Below, one piece after another: positions 1 to 6,904 of a stretch of 16,142 nucleotides of DNA (the first letter of the stretch is position 1; every line of letters starts with the position of its first letter). This DNA is from an uncultured Clostridia bacterium (lineage in GTDB: Bacteria; Bacillota_A; Clostridia; Oscillospirales; Oscillospiraceae). Location of the stretch: positions 1 through 16,142 of the forward strand of contig CASEPH010000434.1 of the NCBI GenBank assembly GCA_949289625.1, written 5' to 3'. The notes under the pieces were generated by a model. That model saw nothing but the letters and a program-made list of their open reading frames with translations. It did not search any database and was not told where the DNA came from. Made by a program: the position numbers and the translations under genes.

Positions 1-764
1 GTGGAGAGGGGCTCCTCCAACATCCGGAAGGTATCGCCCCGGGAGGAGAGTTGATACTGGGCCACGCCGATATCCACGGCGATGCAGTCCACAGCACCGG
101 ACTCCAGGTTCAAAAACGCGGTGTTATAGTCCGCAACCTGCTGCAGCTCTGCAAAAGATGCAGTGAGGGCCAGATTTTCGTCATTGTCCTCTTCGCTGGT
201 CAGGGCGGTCAGCGCGGAGGAATCCGCCTGGGTCACTACCACTTTGCCGGCCAGATCCGCTTTGGCCTGGATATCAGAGTCGTTCATGACCACAAATACA
301 ATGGAGTTGTCCACATAAGGAACAGAGAAAGTGTAGTCCTCCTCACGACCCGTCATGGTGAAGCCGTTCCAGATGCAGTCGATGGTGCCGGAGTTGAGCT
401 CCATATCCTTGGCGTCCCAGTCGATGGGCTGCTTGACCAGCTCCCAGCCGTTGCGGTCGCAGACCTCCTGCGCCAGATCCAAATCAAAGCCCACATATTC
501 GCCGGACTCATCCATGTATCCGTAGGGGGGATATTCGGCGTCAAAACCTACAATAAACGTGGTGCGGTCGCCTTCTGCTTCGACAGTAGAGCCGGCCGCT
601 TCAGTAGAAGAATCCTCCGCGGGAGCTGCGGTCTCTTCAGTAGCGGCAGTTTCGGCAGAGGTTTCGGGGGTGGAGGCGCTGACCTCCGTGGAAGTTTCGG
701 TGCCACAGGCTGCCATGGAGAAAATCATGGCCATGGCCAGCAGTAGGGCTGAAATTTTTTTCAT
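1..764 (-). CDS. Amino-acid-type ABC transporter substrate-binding lipoprotein (3' end outside window)
   Basis: Extracellular solute receptor of a polar amino acid ABC importer, SBP_bac_3 family. The visible 254 codons begin with a lipoprotein signal: Lys-Lys, a hydrophobic stretch, then lipobox MAAC with the lipidated Cys at residue 20. A Ser/Thr/Ala/Glu-rich linker follows (about 21-66), then the binding domain, which opens with TTFIVGFDAEYPPYGYMD and carries the family motif VGFDLDLA at about 91-98. Later blocks such as YTFSVPYVDN and AVDCIAVD are typical of the family. The start was chosen at the ATG preceded by AAGGAG about 8 nt upstream. The reading frame is open at base 1, so the C-terminus and probably permease and ATPase genes lie outside. 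The family call is firm; the exact amino acid is not visible. Confidence 0.93.
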   Translation of the reverse strand, partial: MKKISALLLAMAMIFSMAACGTETSTEVSASTPETSAETAATEETAAPAEDSSTEAAGSTVEAEGDRTTFIVGFDAEYPPYGYMDESGEYVGFDLDLAQEVCDRNGWELVKQPIDWDAKDMELNSGTIDCIWNGFTMTGREEDYTFSVPYVDNSIVFVVMNDSDIQAKADLAGKVVVTQADSSALTALTSEEDNDENLALTASFAELQQVADYNTAFLNLESGAVDCIAVDIGVAQYQLSSRGDTFRMLEEPLS

Positions 765-819
765 ATGTATCGCTCCTTACATGATGGTGCGGCAACAATA
801 CCGCATATGGACTGATAAC

Positions 820-848
820 ATATTAGCGAATTATTATATTAAAGTCAA
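820..848 (-). promoter_or_regulatory. Promoter of the amino-acid substrate-binding gene
   Basis: On the minus strand TTGACT (843-848) and TAATAT (820-825) are separated by exactly 17 nt, a good sigma-A promoter about 55 nt upstream of the start codon at 764. No operator-like repeat overlaps it. Confidence 0.8.
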
Positions 849-979
849 GGAAAAGTTGACGACAACCAGGCACCGGAGGCTGAGAATCCGCACAGGTTGA
901 AAAAAAGCTGCTGTGAAGATACGAAGCCGCAAAGTAAAAAAACGAAGCGACAATATGGGGGAGCAGATAGCGTGTTGTA

Positions 980-1032
980 GGTTTTTCACAACTGCAAAGT
1001 GTGGATCAAACAGTGGTGTTGAGAAAAAAACC
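980..1032 (+). other. Imperfect inverted repeat in the intergenic region
   Basis: GGTTTTTC-a-CAAC (980-992) can pair with GTTG-a-GAAAAAAACC (1018-1032), giving about 12 pairs with a small A bulge and a 25-nt loop. It lies upstream of the isomerase-operon promoter, so it is probably not in that transcript. It could be a protein-binding or DNA-structural element, or chance in A/T-rich sequence. The stretch 849-979 holds nothing I can support. Confidence 0.3.
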
Positions 1033-1060
1033 TTTATTAGGCGGATGGAACTTGCAATTC

Positions 1061-1075
1061 ACAATAATTTATTGT
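1061..1075. promoter_or_regulatory. 15-bp perfect palindrome, likely operator
   Basis: ACAATAA-T-TTATTGT is a perfect 7-1-7 dyad, with two further matching T/A pairs outside one mismatch. It sits just upstream of the -35 region of the isomerase operon and has the size and position of a LysR- or MarR-type operator. Which regulator binds is not known. Confidence 0.5.
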
Positions 1076-1103
1076 AAAAGAGAAAAGATGTTGTTTCTCT
1101 TTT
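1076..1103. promoter_or_regulatory. 10-bp perfect inverted repeat over the -35 region
   Basis: AAAAGAGAAA (1076-1085) and TTTCTCTTTT (1094-1103) are perfect reverse complements separated by 8 nt. The right arm covers the expected -35 position of the promoter whose -10 is at 1118-1123, so a bound protein would compete with or contact RNA polymerase. The composition is A/T-rich, but a perfect 10-bp match is unlikely to be accidental at this position. Confidence 0.5.
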
Positions 1104-1123
1104 GTGCTCGCCCTCGCTATAAT
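1095..1123 (+). promoter_or_regulatory. Probable promoter of the isomerase-SufE-SufS operon
   Basis: A consensus TATAAT lies at 1118-1123. The hexamer 17 nt upstream (TTCTCT, 1095-1100) is a poor -35, which suggests that the promoter needs an activator. The dyads at 1061-1103 overlap and precede it. A transcript would have a short leader of about 30 nt carrying AGGAGG (1145-1150) before the ATG at 1159. Confidence 0.6.
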
Positions 1124-1158
1124 CAAAATATAGAGAAAATAAACAGGAGGATACGCAA

Positions 1159-2706
1159 ATGATTCATCTTGGAAAGGACGTCAAACTCCATATCAAGCCT
1201 GTGCTGGTGACGCTGCACCACGACTATGTGTTCGAGGGACCCTGCCGGATGGGCAAGGGCTTTGAACTCACCAAGGAATTTGACGATATGGCCAACCAGG
1301 AGCTGGTGAAGGGAGCCAAGGAGGAAATTGCGGAGAACCTGACCAGTCCCCACTTCCATGTGATGGAGCCGGTTTGGGTGGACCGTAATGAGGAATTTTT
1401 GGTGACGCCTGAGATTATGGAAGAAATGCTCCGGGACCGGGACCAGGTGGATGTCTATCTGGTGGGCCCCATGGGGCGGCTCACAGATCTGATGATCGAC
1501 TTTGCCCAGAAAGCTGGCAAGCCCATGATCTCCATTCCAGGGCCCCAGTGTATGCAGACCATTATGATCTCCGCCACCAGAGCCAGAGGCCTGCACACCT
1601 ATGCCTTCCGCAGCTGGAAGGAGACGGTGGACTTCCTGGAGGTCATGCGGACGGCAAAAATGCTCCGAGAGACCCGAGTGCTGTGTGCGGCACGATTTGG
1701 TACAACCCGTTCCGTCAGCGACATGGGCAACTTTGTGAATCTGGAGCATGTGACGGATGTGCTGGGGACCCAGTTCACCTTTGTCAATCTCCATGAGTTG
1801 ATTGACCAGACCCACATTGGCAAATCCGGGGAAAACTACACCCTGCCCGGCCGGGCCGCCCTGAATCCCACAGAAGAGGATGTGCAGGAGATGGAAGCCC
1901 TGGCGGACGACCTGATGGGCAACGCGGTGGAGTGCGACATGACCCGGGAGGAGGTTCTCAACTCCGAGCGGTTTTACATTACGGTGAAAAAGATGCTGGA
2001 CTATTACGGCTGCAATGCCTTTGCGGTGCCCTGTCCGGATGCCTGCGCTACCCGCCGACTCAACGAGGAACATATGACCTTCTGTCTGACCCATTCCCTG
2101 CTGGGAGAGATGGGCGTACCCTCGGCCTGCGAATACGATATTCCTGCATGTCTTTCCATTGCCATCCTTTCCACCATGATGGATGCGCCTGCCTACATGG
2201 GCAACACCACTCACGACGCCAAGGCCATTGCCACGGGACGCTATGGCTTGTCGCCCTTCTTCCATACCACCATTGACGACAAGTGCATGGATGTGGTGAA
2301 GGCGGATCCCGACAATGTGATCCTGACCTGGCACGCGGTGCCCCGGCGGAACATGAAGGGGTGGGATGCCCCCAAGGCTCCCTATGCCATTCGTCCTTTT
2401 GCCGCCAGTGGCTTCGGCGTGACGCTGCGGTATGACTTCACCCAGGATGCGGGACAGACCATCACCATGGCCCGGATCGACCCCAGCTGCTCGAAACTGT
2501 TTGTGGCAAAGGGCGAGATTGTCGGCGGCGTAGGTTTTGAGGACTACTCCTGCAGTGAAGGTGTATTCTTCCGGGTCAAGGATGGCGACGACTTCTTCCA
2601 GAAGCAGCTGGAGGTGGGCAACCATGTGCCGCTGGTATATGGCGACTGCTTTGATCAGGTCTGTGCCCTGGGCAAGTATCTGGGCCTGGAAGTGATCACT
2701 GCCTGA
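1159..2706 (+). CDS. L-fucose/L-arabinose isomerase-like protein
   Basis: A 515-residue cytoplasmic protein of the L-fucose/L-arabinose isomerase fold family. Known members interconvert aldoses and ketoses with a divalent metal. Family-like blocks seen are VDVYLVGPMGRLTD (98-110), GVPSACEYDIPACLS (319-333), the DAPAYMGN block (342-349), LTWHAVP (389-395) and GNHVPLVYGD (487-496). By position E325 and H489 would be metal ligands; the place where FucI has Asp appears to be N349. There are 15 cysteines, several clustered (C285, C292, C296, C309, C324, C331), which is high for the family. The start follows AGGAGG by 8 nt. First gene of an operon; its stop overlaps the next start (TGATG). No sugar kinase or aldolase is nearby, and the partners are sulfur-transfer genes, so ordinary fucose or arabinose catabolism is unlikely. 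The fold assignment is fairly firm; the reaction is unknown. Confidence 0.8.
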   Translation: MIHLGKDVKLHIKPVLVTLHHDYVFEGPCRMGKGFELTKEFDDMANQELVKGAKEEIAENLTSPHFHVMEPVWVDRNEEFLVTPEIMEEMLRDRDQVDVYLVGPMGRLTDLMIDFAQKAGKPMISIPGPQCMQTIMISATRARGLHTYAFRSWKETVDFLEVMRTAKMLRETRVLCAARFGTTRSVSDMGNFVNLEHVTDVLGTQFTFVNLHELIDQTHIGKSGENYTLPGRAALNPTEEDVQEMEALADDLMGNAVECDMTREEVLNSERFYITVKKMLDYYGCNAFAVPCPDACATRRLNEEHMTFCLTHSLLGEMGVPSACEYDIPACLSIAILSTMMDAPAYMGNTTHDAKAIATGRYGLSPFFHTTIDDKCMDVVKADPDNVILTWHAVPRRNMKGWDAPKAPYAIRPFAASGFGVTLRYDFTQDAGQTITMARIDPSCSKLFVAKGEIVGGVGFEDYSCSEGVFFRVKDGDDFFQKQLEVGNHVPLVYGDCFDQVCALGKYLGLEVITA

Positions 2707-3116
2707 TGGACCGAAAGGAACTCCTTGCCGGCGTCCAATCTGCCGCAAGGGAAAAGGACCGGTATGCTGCGGCATACCGGTCCCTGGACGACTATACCGT
2801 AGAGACGGTTTATCCCATTTTGCGGGCGTATATTTTGGACCGTTTTATGCTCACGCCTGCGCAATGTACCAGCGATAAGATTCTCGATCTGGCGGACGTC
2901 AGTCTCCGGCATATTCTGGAGCTGAAAAAACAGGGACTGTATCGGGGAGATATTTCCCGATCCTGCAGCGGGGCGTCCTCTGTCATTGCAAAAAAAGTGC
3001 TGCTGATGAAGGCAGTGCAGGATGATTTTGGTGTGACCATGACGCCGGCCCAGTCTGCCGCGTTGGAAACTGTGGGGCAGTTGGCTGCATTTCTTGTGGA
3101 ACAGCGAGGCAGTTAG
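2706..3116 (+). CDS. Small protein with acyl-carrier-protein-like C-terminal region
   Basis: A 136-residue protein translationally coupled to the isomerase-like gene (1-nt overlap, weak RBS of its own). I do not recognise it as a named family. Its C-terminal part, from KKVLLMKAVQDDFG to ETVGQLAAFL (about 97-130), aligns by eye without gaps to the last helices of acyl carrier proteins (the [23 protein letters not shown]-type segment). Upstream, LADVSLRHILEL (62-73) resembles the DSL helix that carries the phosphopantetheine serine, which would make Ser66 the candidate; about 20-25 extra residues would then separate helices 2 and 3. A rival candidate is GASS at 89-92. The canonical Asp before Ser is missing in both, so a true phosphopantetheine carrier is not proven. 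Its place between an isomerase fold and SufE suggests a carrier or adaptor. No signal peptide or membrane segment. Confidence 0.6.
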   Translation: MDRKELLAGVQSAAREKDRYAAAYRSLDDYTVETVYPILRAYILDRFMLTPAQCTSDKILDLADVSLRHILELKKQGLYRGDISRSCSGASSVIAKKVLLMKAVQDDFGVTMTPAQSAALETVGQLAAFLVEQRGS

Positions 3117-3120
3117 GGTT

Positions 3121-3525
3121 ATGGAAAAAATCATACAGGAACTGAAAGAAGAATTTGCATCACTGCCCGACAGTTTTTCCCGCTATACCTATCTGATTGA
3201 ATTGGCCAGACTCCTGCCGCCTGTGGATGAGACACTGCGGCAGGAGCCGTATCTCTATCGAGGCTGCCAATCCCAGGTGTGGCTGCGGGTGCGGGTGCAG
3301 GATGAACAATTTTACCTGGATGCCGACAGCGATACGCTGCTGATCCGTGGGGTGCTGGCACTGTTCCGGGAGGTGCTGGACGGACAACCTGTGGCAGCGG
3401 TGGCCCAGGCCAATTTCGATCTGCTGAATGACTTGGGAATCAGGGAACACTTTTCTGCTGTACGGACGGGAAATATCGCCGGCCTGCTGCCGGAACTGCA
3501 AAGGAGGCTGCGTAATGTGCTTTGA
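3121..3525 (+). CDS. sufE: SufE-like cysteine desulfurase sulfur acceptor
   Basis: A 134-residue cytoplasmic protein matching the SufE/CsdE family, which accepts persulfide sulfur from a SufS-type desulfurase and passes it on. The family hallmark RGCQSQVWL places the acceptor cysteine at residue 49 (Cys51 in E. coli SufE); the N-terminal helix and the LIELARLLPPVDETLR segment also fit. A longer frame opens at 3094, but the ATG at 3121 gives the normal family length and starts right after the preceding stop (3114-3116). The end overlaps sufS by 11 nt. Nearby genes include SufS but no SufBCD, so the sulfur acceptor downstream of SufE may be something other than the Suf scaffold. Clostridia more commonly use SufU than SufE, so this pair is somewhat atypical. 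Confidence 0.93.
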   Translation: MEKIIQELKEEFASLPDSFSRYTYLIELARLLPPVDETLRQEPYLYRGCQSQVWLRVRVQDEQFYLDADSDTLLIRGVLALFREVLDGQPVAAVAQANFDLLNDLGIREHFSAVRTGNIAGLLPELQRRLRNVL

Positions 3526-4705
3526 GCCTGAGCAAGTTCGCGGGGACTTTCCTGCCCTGGCAGAATACGTCCACGGAAAACCGTTGGTGTATCTGGATAA
3601 CGCCGCCACTGCTCAAATGCCCCGGGCGGTGATGGACGCTATTGAACATTTGGAACTTCGGCGGGGAAATGTCCACCGGGGTATCCATACCCTCAGCGAT
3701 GCCTGCACTGAGGCCTATGAAAATGCCCGGAGGGTTTGTGGGACCTTTCTTGGGGCTGTCCCAGAACAAATCACCTTTACCGCCGGGACCACCGACAGCA
3801 TCAACCGGGTGGCAGCATGGTTTTCGGAAAACAGGACCGGCGGCGTGGTGGTGTCGGTCCTGGAGCATCACTCCAATTTTGTGCCCTGGCAGCAGGTGTG
3901 CCTGCGGGAAGGTCGTCCTTTCCGGGTGGTTCCCATCACGGCAGTGGGACAGCTGGATTTGCATGAGCTGGAGCGGTGCCTGGATGATACGGTGGAACTG
4001 CTGGCCATTACCCAGTGCTCCAATGTGTTGGGTACGGTAACGCCCATTCAGGAAATCTGCCGCATGGCCCATGACCGGGGCATCCTGGTGCTGGTGGATG
4101 GAGCCCAGTCTGTGTGCCATATGCCGGTGAATGTGGAGGAACTGGGCTGCGATTTTTTTGTGTGTTCCGGCCACAAGCTGGGGGGACCCTTTGGAATTGG
4201 GCTGCTCTACTGCCGGGAGCCCATGGAACCGGTCTTGTGGGGCGGCGGTATGGTGGACAGGGTGACGGTGGAGGAAACCACCTTTGCCCAGTCGCCTCAA
4301 TCCGGGGAAGCAGGCACCCCCAACGTTTCCGGTGCTGTAGGATTGGCAGCAGCTATTCAGTATCGCATGCAGCTGCCCCAGGGATGGCAAGCCCATGAGG
4401 AGCGGCTGCTAAAATTGGCGGAGCAGAGACTGGAGGAATTGGAGGGCGTTCATGTGCTGGGGACAGGAGATCGCATGGGCTGCCTCTCCTTTACCATAGA
4501 CGGTGTACAGCCCTTTGATGCCGCGGTATTGCTGGATCAGCTGGGCATTGCACTCCGATCCGGACATCACTGTGCTCAACCCCTTTTGCAGGCGTTGGAG
4601 GTGCCCTATACCCTGCGGATCTCACCGGCCTTTTATAACACGGAAGAAGAAATCGATGCATTAGTAGCAGGAATGAAAAAGATTTTGCCGCTGCTTCGAG
4701 GGTGA
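3515..4705 (+). CDS. sufS: SufS-type (class II) cysteine desulfurase
   Basis: PLP enzyme converting L-cysteine to L-alanine plus an enzyme-bound persulfide. Its 396 residues fit the SufS/CsdA length. Seen in order: LDNAATAQMP (27-36), EHHSNFVPW (117-125, catalytic/PLP-stacking His), VDGAQS (194-199), SGHKLGGPFGIG with the Schiff-base Lys at 221, AGTPN (266-270), RSGHHCAQP with the persulfide Cys at 353, and YNTEEEID near the end. An upstream extension of the frame to 3428 exists, but the ATG at 3515 follows AAGGAGG by 7 nt and yields the standard N-terminus. It overlaps sufE by 11 nt, so the two are surely co-translated partners. Last gene of the operon; the terminator follows about 30 nt later. 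Confidence 0.95.
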   Translation: MCFEPEQVRGDFPALAEYVHGKPLVYLDNAATAQMPRAVMDAIEHLELRRGNVHRGIHTLSDACTEAYENARRVCGTFLGAVPEQITFTAGTTDSINRVAAWFSENRTGGVVVSVLEHHSNFVPWQQVCLREGRPFRVVPITAVGQLDLHELERCLDDTVELLAITQCSNVLGTVTPIQEICRMAHDRGILVLVDGAQSVCHMPVNVEELGCDFFVCSGHKLGGPFGIGLLYCREPMEPVLWGGGMVDRVTVEETTFAQSPQSGEAGTPNVSGAVGLAAAIQYRMQLPQGWQAHEERLLKLAEQRLEELEGVHVLGTGDRMGCLSFTIDGVQPFDAAVLLDQLGIALRSGHHCAQPLLQALEVPYTLRISPAFYNTEEEIDALVAGMKKILPLLRG

Positions 4706-4736
4706 TACCGGATTCCAAGATACTTCAAATAGGTAC

Positions 4737-4773
4737 AGCCCAGGAATGCGACCGCATTCCTGGGCTGCTTTTT
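4737..4773 (+). terminator. Intrinsic terminator of the isomerase-sufS operon
   Basis: A perfect 13-bp stem, AGCCCAGGAATGC (4737-4749) with GCATTCCTGGGCT (4754-4766), closes a 4-nt loop and is followed by GC and a run of five T. It lies about 30 nt after the sufS stop. Confidence 0.88.
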
Positions 4774-4785
4774 GTGATAATGCTT

Positions 4786-4811
4786 TGGGGCGCTGGCAAG
4801 CCAGCGCCCCA
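4786..4811. terminator. GC-rich hairpin between convergent operons
   Basis: TGGGGCGCTGGC (4786-4797) pairs perfectly with GCCAGCGCCCCA (4800-4811), a 12-bp stem. It stands 7 nt past the stop of the minus-strand binding-protein gene. On the plus strand it is followed by GGTCTTTTT, so it may back up the first terminator. On the minus strand no T-run follows, so for the ABC operon it would act as a weak terminator or as a 3' stability hairpin. Confidence 0.65.
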
Positions 4812-4818
4812 GGTCTTT

Positions 4819-5868
4819 TTATTCCAGATAGTCGTCTACGTTTTCTGCAGTGACGAGGTAGTAATCCGTATTCTGATTATAGTCCTCAATTGTCTCTCCC
4901 GCAAAGACCCGCTTGGCAACTTCCACCAGCTTCTCCGCCATCATGGCAGGGGTCTGATAGACGGTGAGATCCCATTCGCCGGCTTTGATGGCCTGGAGGA
5001 CCTCCTGCTGACCGTCGATGGAGACGATCTTGATCTGTCCGGCTTTGCCGGCGGCCTTGATGGCGTTGTATGCGCCATATCCAAAGTCATCGGAGGTGGT
5101 GAATACCAGGTCGATGTCGGGGTAGGTGGTCAGGAAGTTTTCCATAATGGTCTGGGCCTGGGTCCGGTCGGAATCGCTGTACTCCTCTGCCAGAATCTCG
5201 ATGCCGCTGCCTTCCAAAGCTTTCCGGAAGCCTTCGGACCGCTGTACAAAGTCGGTTTTGCCTTCCTTGCCGTTGACGATGACAACCTTGCCGGAGTCTC
5301 CCAGGATCTCTTTGGCATACTGACCCACCGCATCAGCGATTACCAGCTGGTCAGCGCCCACATAGGCTTCAATGTACTGATGGGCTTCCTCTGCCACGTC
5401 CGCAAAATAGGCGATGACGGGGATTCCTGCGTCGGCGGCCTTTTTACAGTCGGCAACGGCGGCCTGGGCGTCGTTGGCCCAGTAGACGATCAGATCTACG
5501 TTTTTGGTCACCAGTGTATCAAACTGGGTGGACTGCTTCGACGAGTCGTTGTCTGCGTCCTGAAGGTCCACGGTCCAGCCTTCCGCTTCCAGTGCCTGAG
5601 TCAGGGCTTCCATCACGCTGACAATGTGGGGGTTGTTGGTGGCGGTAGCAACGGATACGCCGACAACCTTGGGTTCACCGCTGTCCGTCGCAGCCTCTGG
5701 TGTGTCTTCCGAGGCAGGGGCGTTGCCTTCAGCAGCGGGAGTGCTTTCTGCAGAAGCGGCAGTTTCCGCAGAGGTGGTGCTTTCTCCAGACGAACCGCAT
5801 GCGGATACCATACCAAGGAGCAGCGCGGCTGCCAGCAGCAGGGCAAACAATTTGCTAGTGCGTTTCAT
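4819..5868 (-). CDS. RbsB-like sugar-type ABC substrate-binding lipoprotein
   Basis: A 349-residue solute receptor of the Peripla_BP_4 / ribose-binding class, lipid-anchored to the outer face of the membrane. The signal peptide ends in lipobox VSAC with the lipidated Cys at residue 24. A Ser/Ala/Glu/Thr-rich linker follows (about 25-65), then the binding domain beginning KVVGVSVATATNNPHIVSVMEAL. VDLIVYWANDAQA and IKIVSIDGQQEVLQAIKAGE are typical family blocks. GGAGG stands 7 nt before the ATG. It is the last gene of a five-gene operon, separated from the permease by 73 nt holding a hairpin. Most RbsB-type operons put this gene first. The family binds sugars, polyols, autoinducer-2 and other small polar molecules; the ligand here is unknown. 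Confidence 0.93.
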   Translation of the reverse strand: MKRTSKLFALLLAAALLLGMVSACGSSGESTTSAETAASAESTPAAEGNAPASEDTPEAATDSGEPKVVGVSVATATNNPHIVSVMEALTQALEAEGWTVDLQDADNDSSKQSTQFDTLVTKNVDLIVYWANDAQAAVADCKKAADAGIPVIAYFADVAEEAHQYIEAYVGADQLVIADAVGQYAKEILGDSGKVVIVNGKEGKTDFVQRSEGFRKALEGSGIEILAEEYSDSDRTQAQTIMENFLTTYPDIDLVFTTSDDFGYGAYNAIKAAGKAGQIKIVSIDGQQEVLQAIKAGEWDLTVYQTPAMMAEKLVEVAKRVFAGETIEDYNQNTDYYLVTAENVDDYLE

Positions 5869-5913
5869 AACAATTCCTCCATTTCGTTATTTCTTCCCGA
5901 GTGGACCGGAAAG

Positions 5914-5936
5914 CCAAACAGCCTGTGCTGTTTTGG
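5914..5936 (-). other. Intercistronic hairpin before the binding-protein gene
   Basis: CCAAACAG (5914-5921) and CTGTTTTGG (5928-5936) form an 8-bp stem with one bulged base and a 6-nt loop in the 73-nt gap between permease and binding-protein genes. It has no T-run on the minus strand, so it is more likely an mRNA processing or stability element that lets the binding protein be made in excess than a terminator. Confidence 0.4.
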
Positions 5937-5941
5937 ATACG

Positions 5942-6904
5942 TTATACGGCGTCCTCCAGCTTCTGCACTCTGGTGCAGCGGTCCACGATCAGGACCACCA
6001 GGAGAAGTCCGCCGGTGAGCACGTTCTGTGCCCAAGCGTCAAAGGACAACAGGGATGCGATGTTGATAATGGCGCGAACCACAATGATACCCAGCAGCGT
6101 CCGGACAATGCTGCCCTTACCGCCGGTAAACTTAATACCGCCCAGAACACAGGCTGAGATCAGCGTGATGTTCAGGCCTTCGCCATAGCTGACGGCACCG
6201 GCAAACACATAGGAGGCCAGCAGCAGGCCGGTGATCCCTGCGCAGACGCCGCCGATCAGGAAGCAAAGCAGCTTGGTCTTTCCAATTTTAATGCCCGAGG
6301 AATAGCCTGCTTCCGCATTGCCGCCAGCCACCAGGACACTGTTTCCAAAGCGTGTTCTATGCAGCAGTAAGCCAAAAATGATTAGGCAAAGGACGAACAG
6401 AACCACAGGAAGCTGGAGATATTTGATGCCAAAGACCTGATAGCTGCTCAGGGCACGCAGAAGCTCGCTGGTGTTGGGTACGGTTTTTCCGTCGCCAATG
6501 ATATAGCTGATGCCGCTAAGGGCTGTCATGGTGGCAATGGTGGCGATCAGAGAATTGATGCGAAGCTGAGTGACCAGGAAGCCGTTGAACAGGCCCACCA
6601 GACCACACACCAGCACAGCGGCTAGGATTCCAGCAACGCCGCCGAACTTGGAGCCGATCAGAGAGGACACGATGGTGGAAAGGGCCACAGACATGCCCAG
6701 ACTCAGATCAATTTCTCCACTGATGAGCAGAAACGACATACCAATGGCTGCGATCCCATACATGCTGAAGTCACAAGCCAGCTTCATGAGATTATTGGAA
6801 GTGTTGAAGTACGGGACAAAAAACAGTCCGTAGATCAGGATTACAATCAGAATTAAAATAATGTTGTATTCAGACAACAAGGTTTTTAGTGTATTACGTT
6901 TCAT
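5942..6904 (-). CDS. RbsC-type ABC sugar permease, second copy
   Basis: A 320-residue integral membrane subunit of the BPD_transp_2 / RbsC family with multiple hydrophobic helices. Family motifs are LLISGEIDLSLGMSVALS near residues 60-77 and the cytoplasmic coupling region CVLGGIKFTGGKGSIVRTLLG toward the C-terminus. The start ATG overlaps the stop of the upstream permease by 4 nt (ATGA), so the two are translationally coupled and would form a heterodimeric channel. A 73-nt gap separates it from the downstream binding-protein gene. Confidence 0.93.
   Translation of the reverse strand: MKRNTLKTLLSEYNIILILIVILIYGLFFVPYFNTSNNLMKLACDFSMYGIAAIGMSFLLISGEIDLSLGMSVALSTIVSSLIGSKFGGVAGILAAVLVCGLVGLFNGFLVTQLRINSLIATIATMTALSGISYIIGDGKTVPNTSELLRALSSYQVFGIKYLQLPVVLFVLCLIIFGLLLHRTRFGNSVLVAGGNAEAGYSSGIKIGKTKLLCFLIGGVCAGITGLLLASYVFAGAVSYGEGLNITLISACVLGGIKFTGGKGSIVRTLLGIIVVRAIINIASLLSFDAWAQNVLTGGLLLVVLIVDRCTRVQKLEDAV

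Noticed and set aside
1123..2775. 550-residue open frame on the minus strand opposite the isomerase-like gene
   Set aside because: It is antisense to a gene with clear family motifs and a strong RBS, is rich in His, Gly and Gln, and has no recognisable domain. It is a shadow of codon bias.
3440..4396. 318-residue minus-strand open frame opposite sufS
   Set aside because: SufS on the plus strand has every catalytic motif; this frame has none and no RBS.
4702..6018. 438-residue plus-strand open frame across the binding-protein gene
   Set aside because: It crosses two terminator hairpins and runs antisense to a convincing lipoprotein gene; the Ser/Gly-rich tail mirrors the lipoprotein linker.
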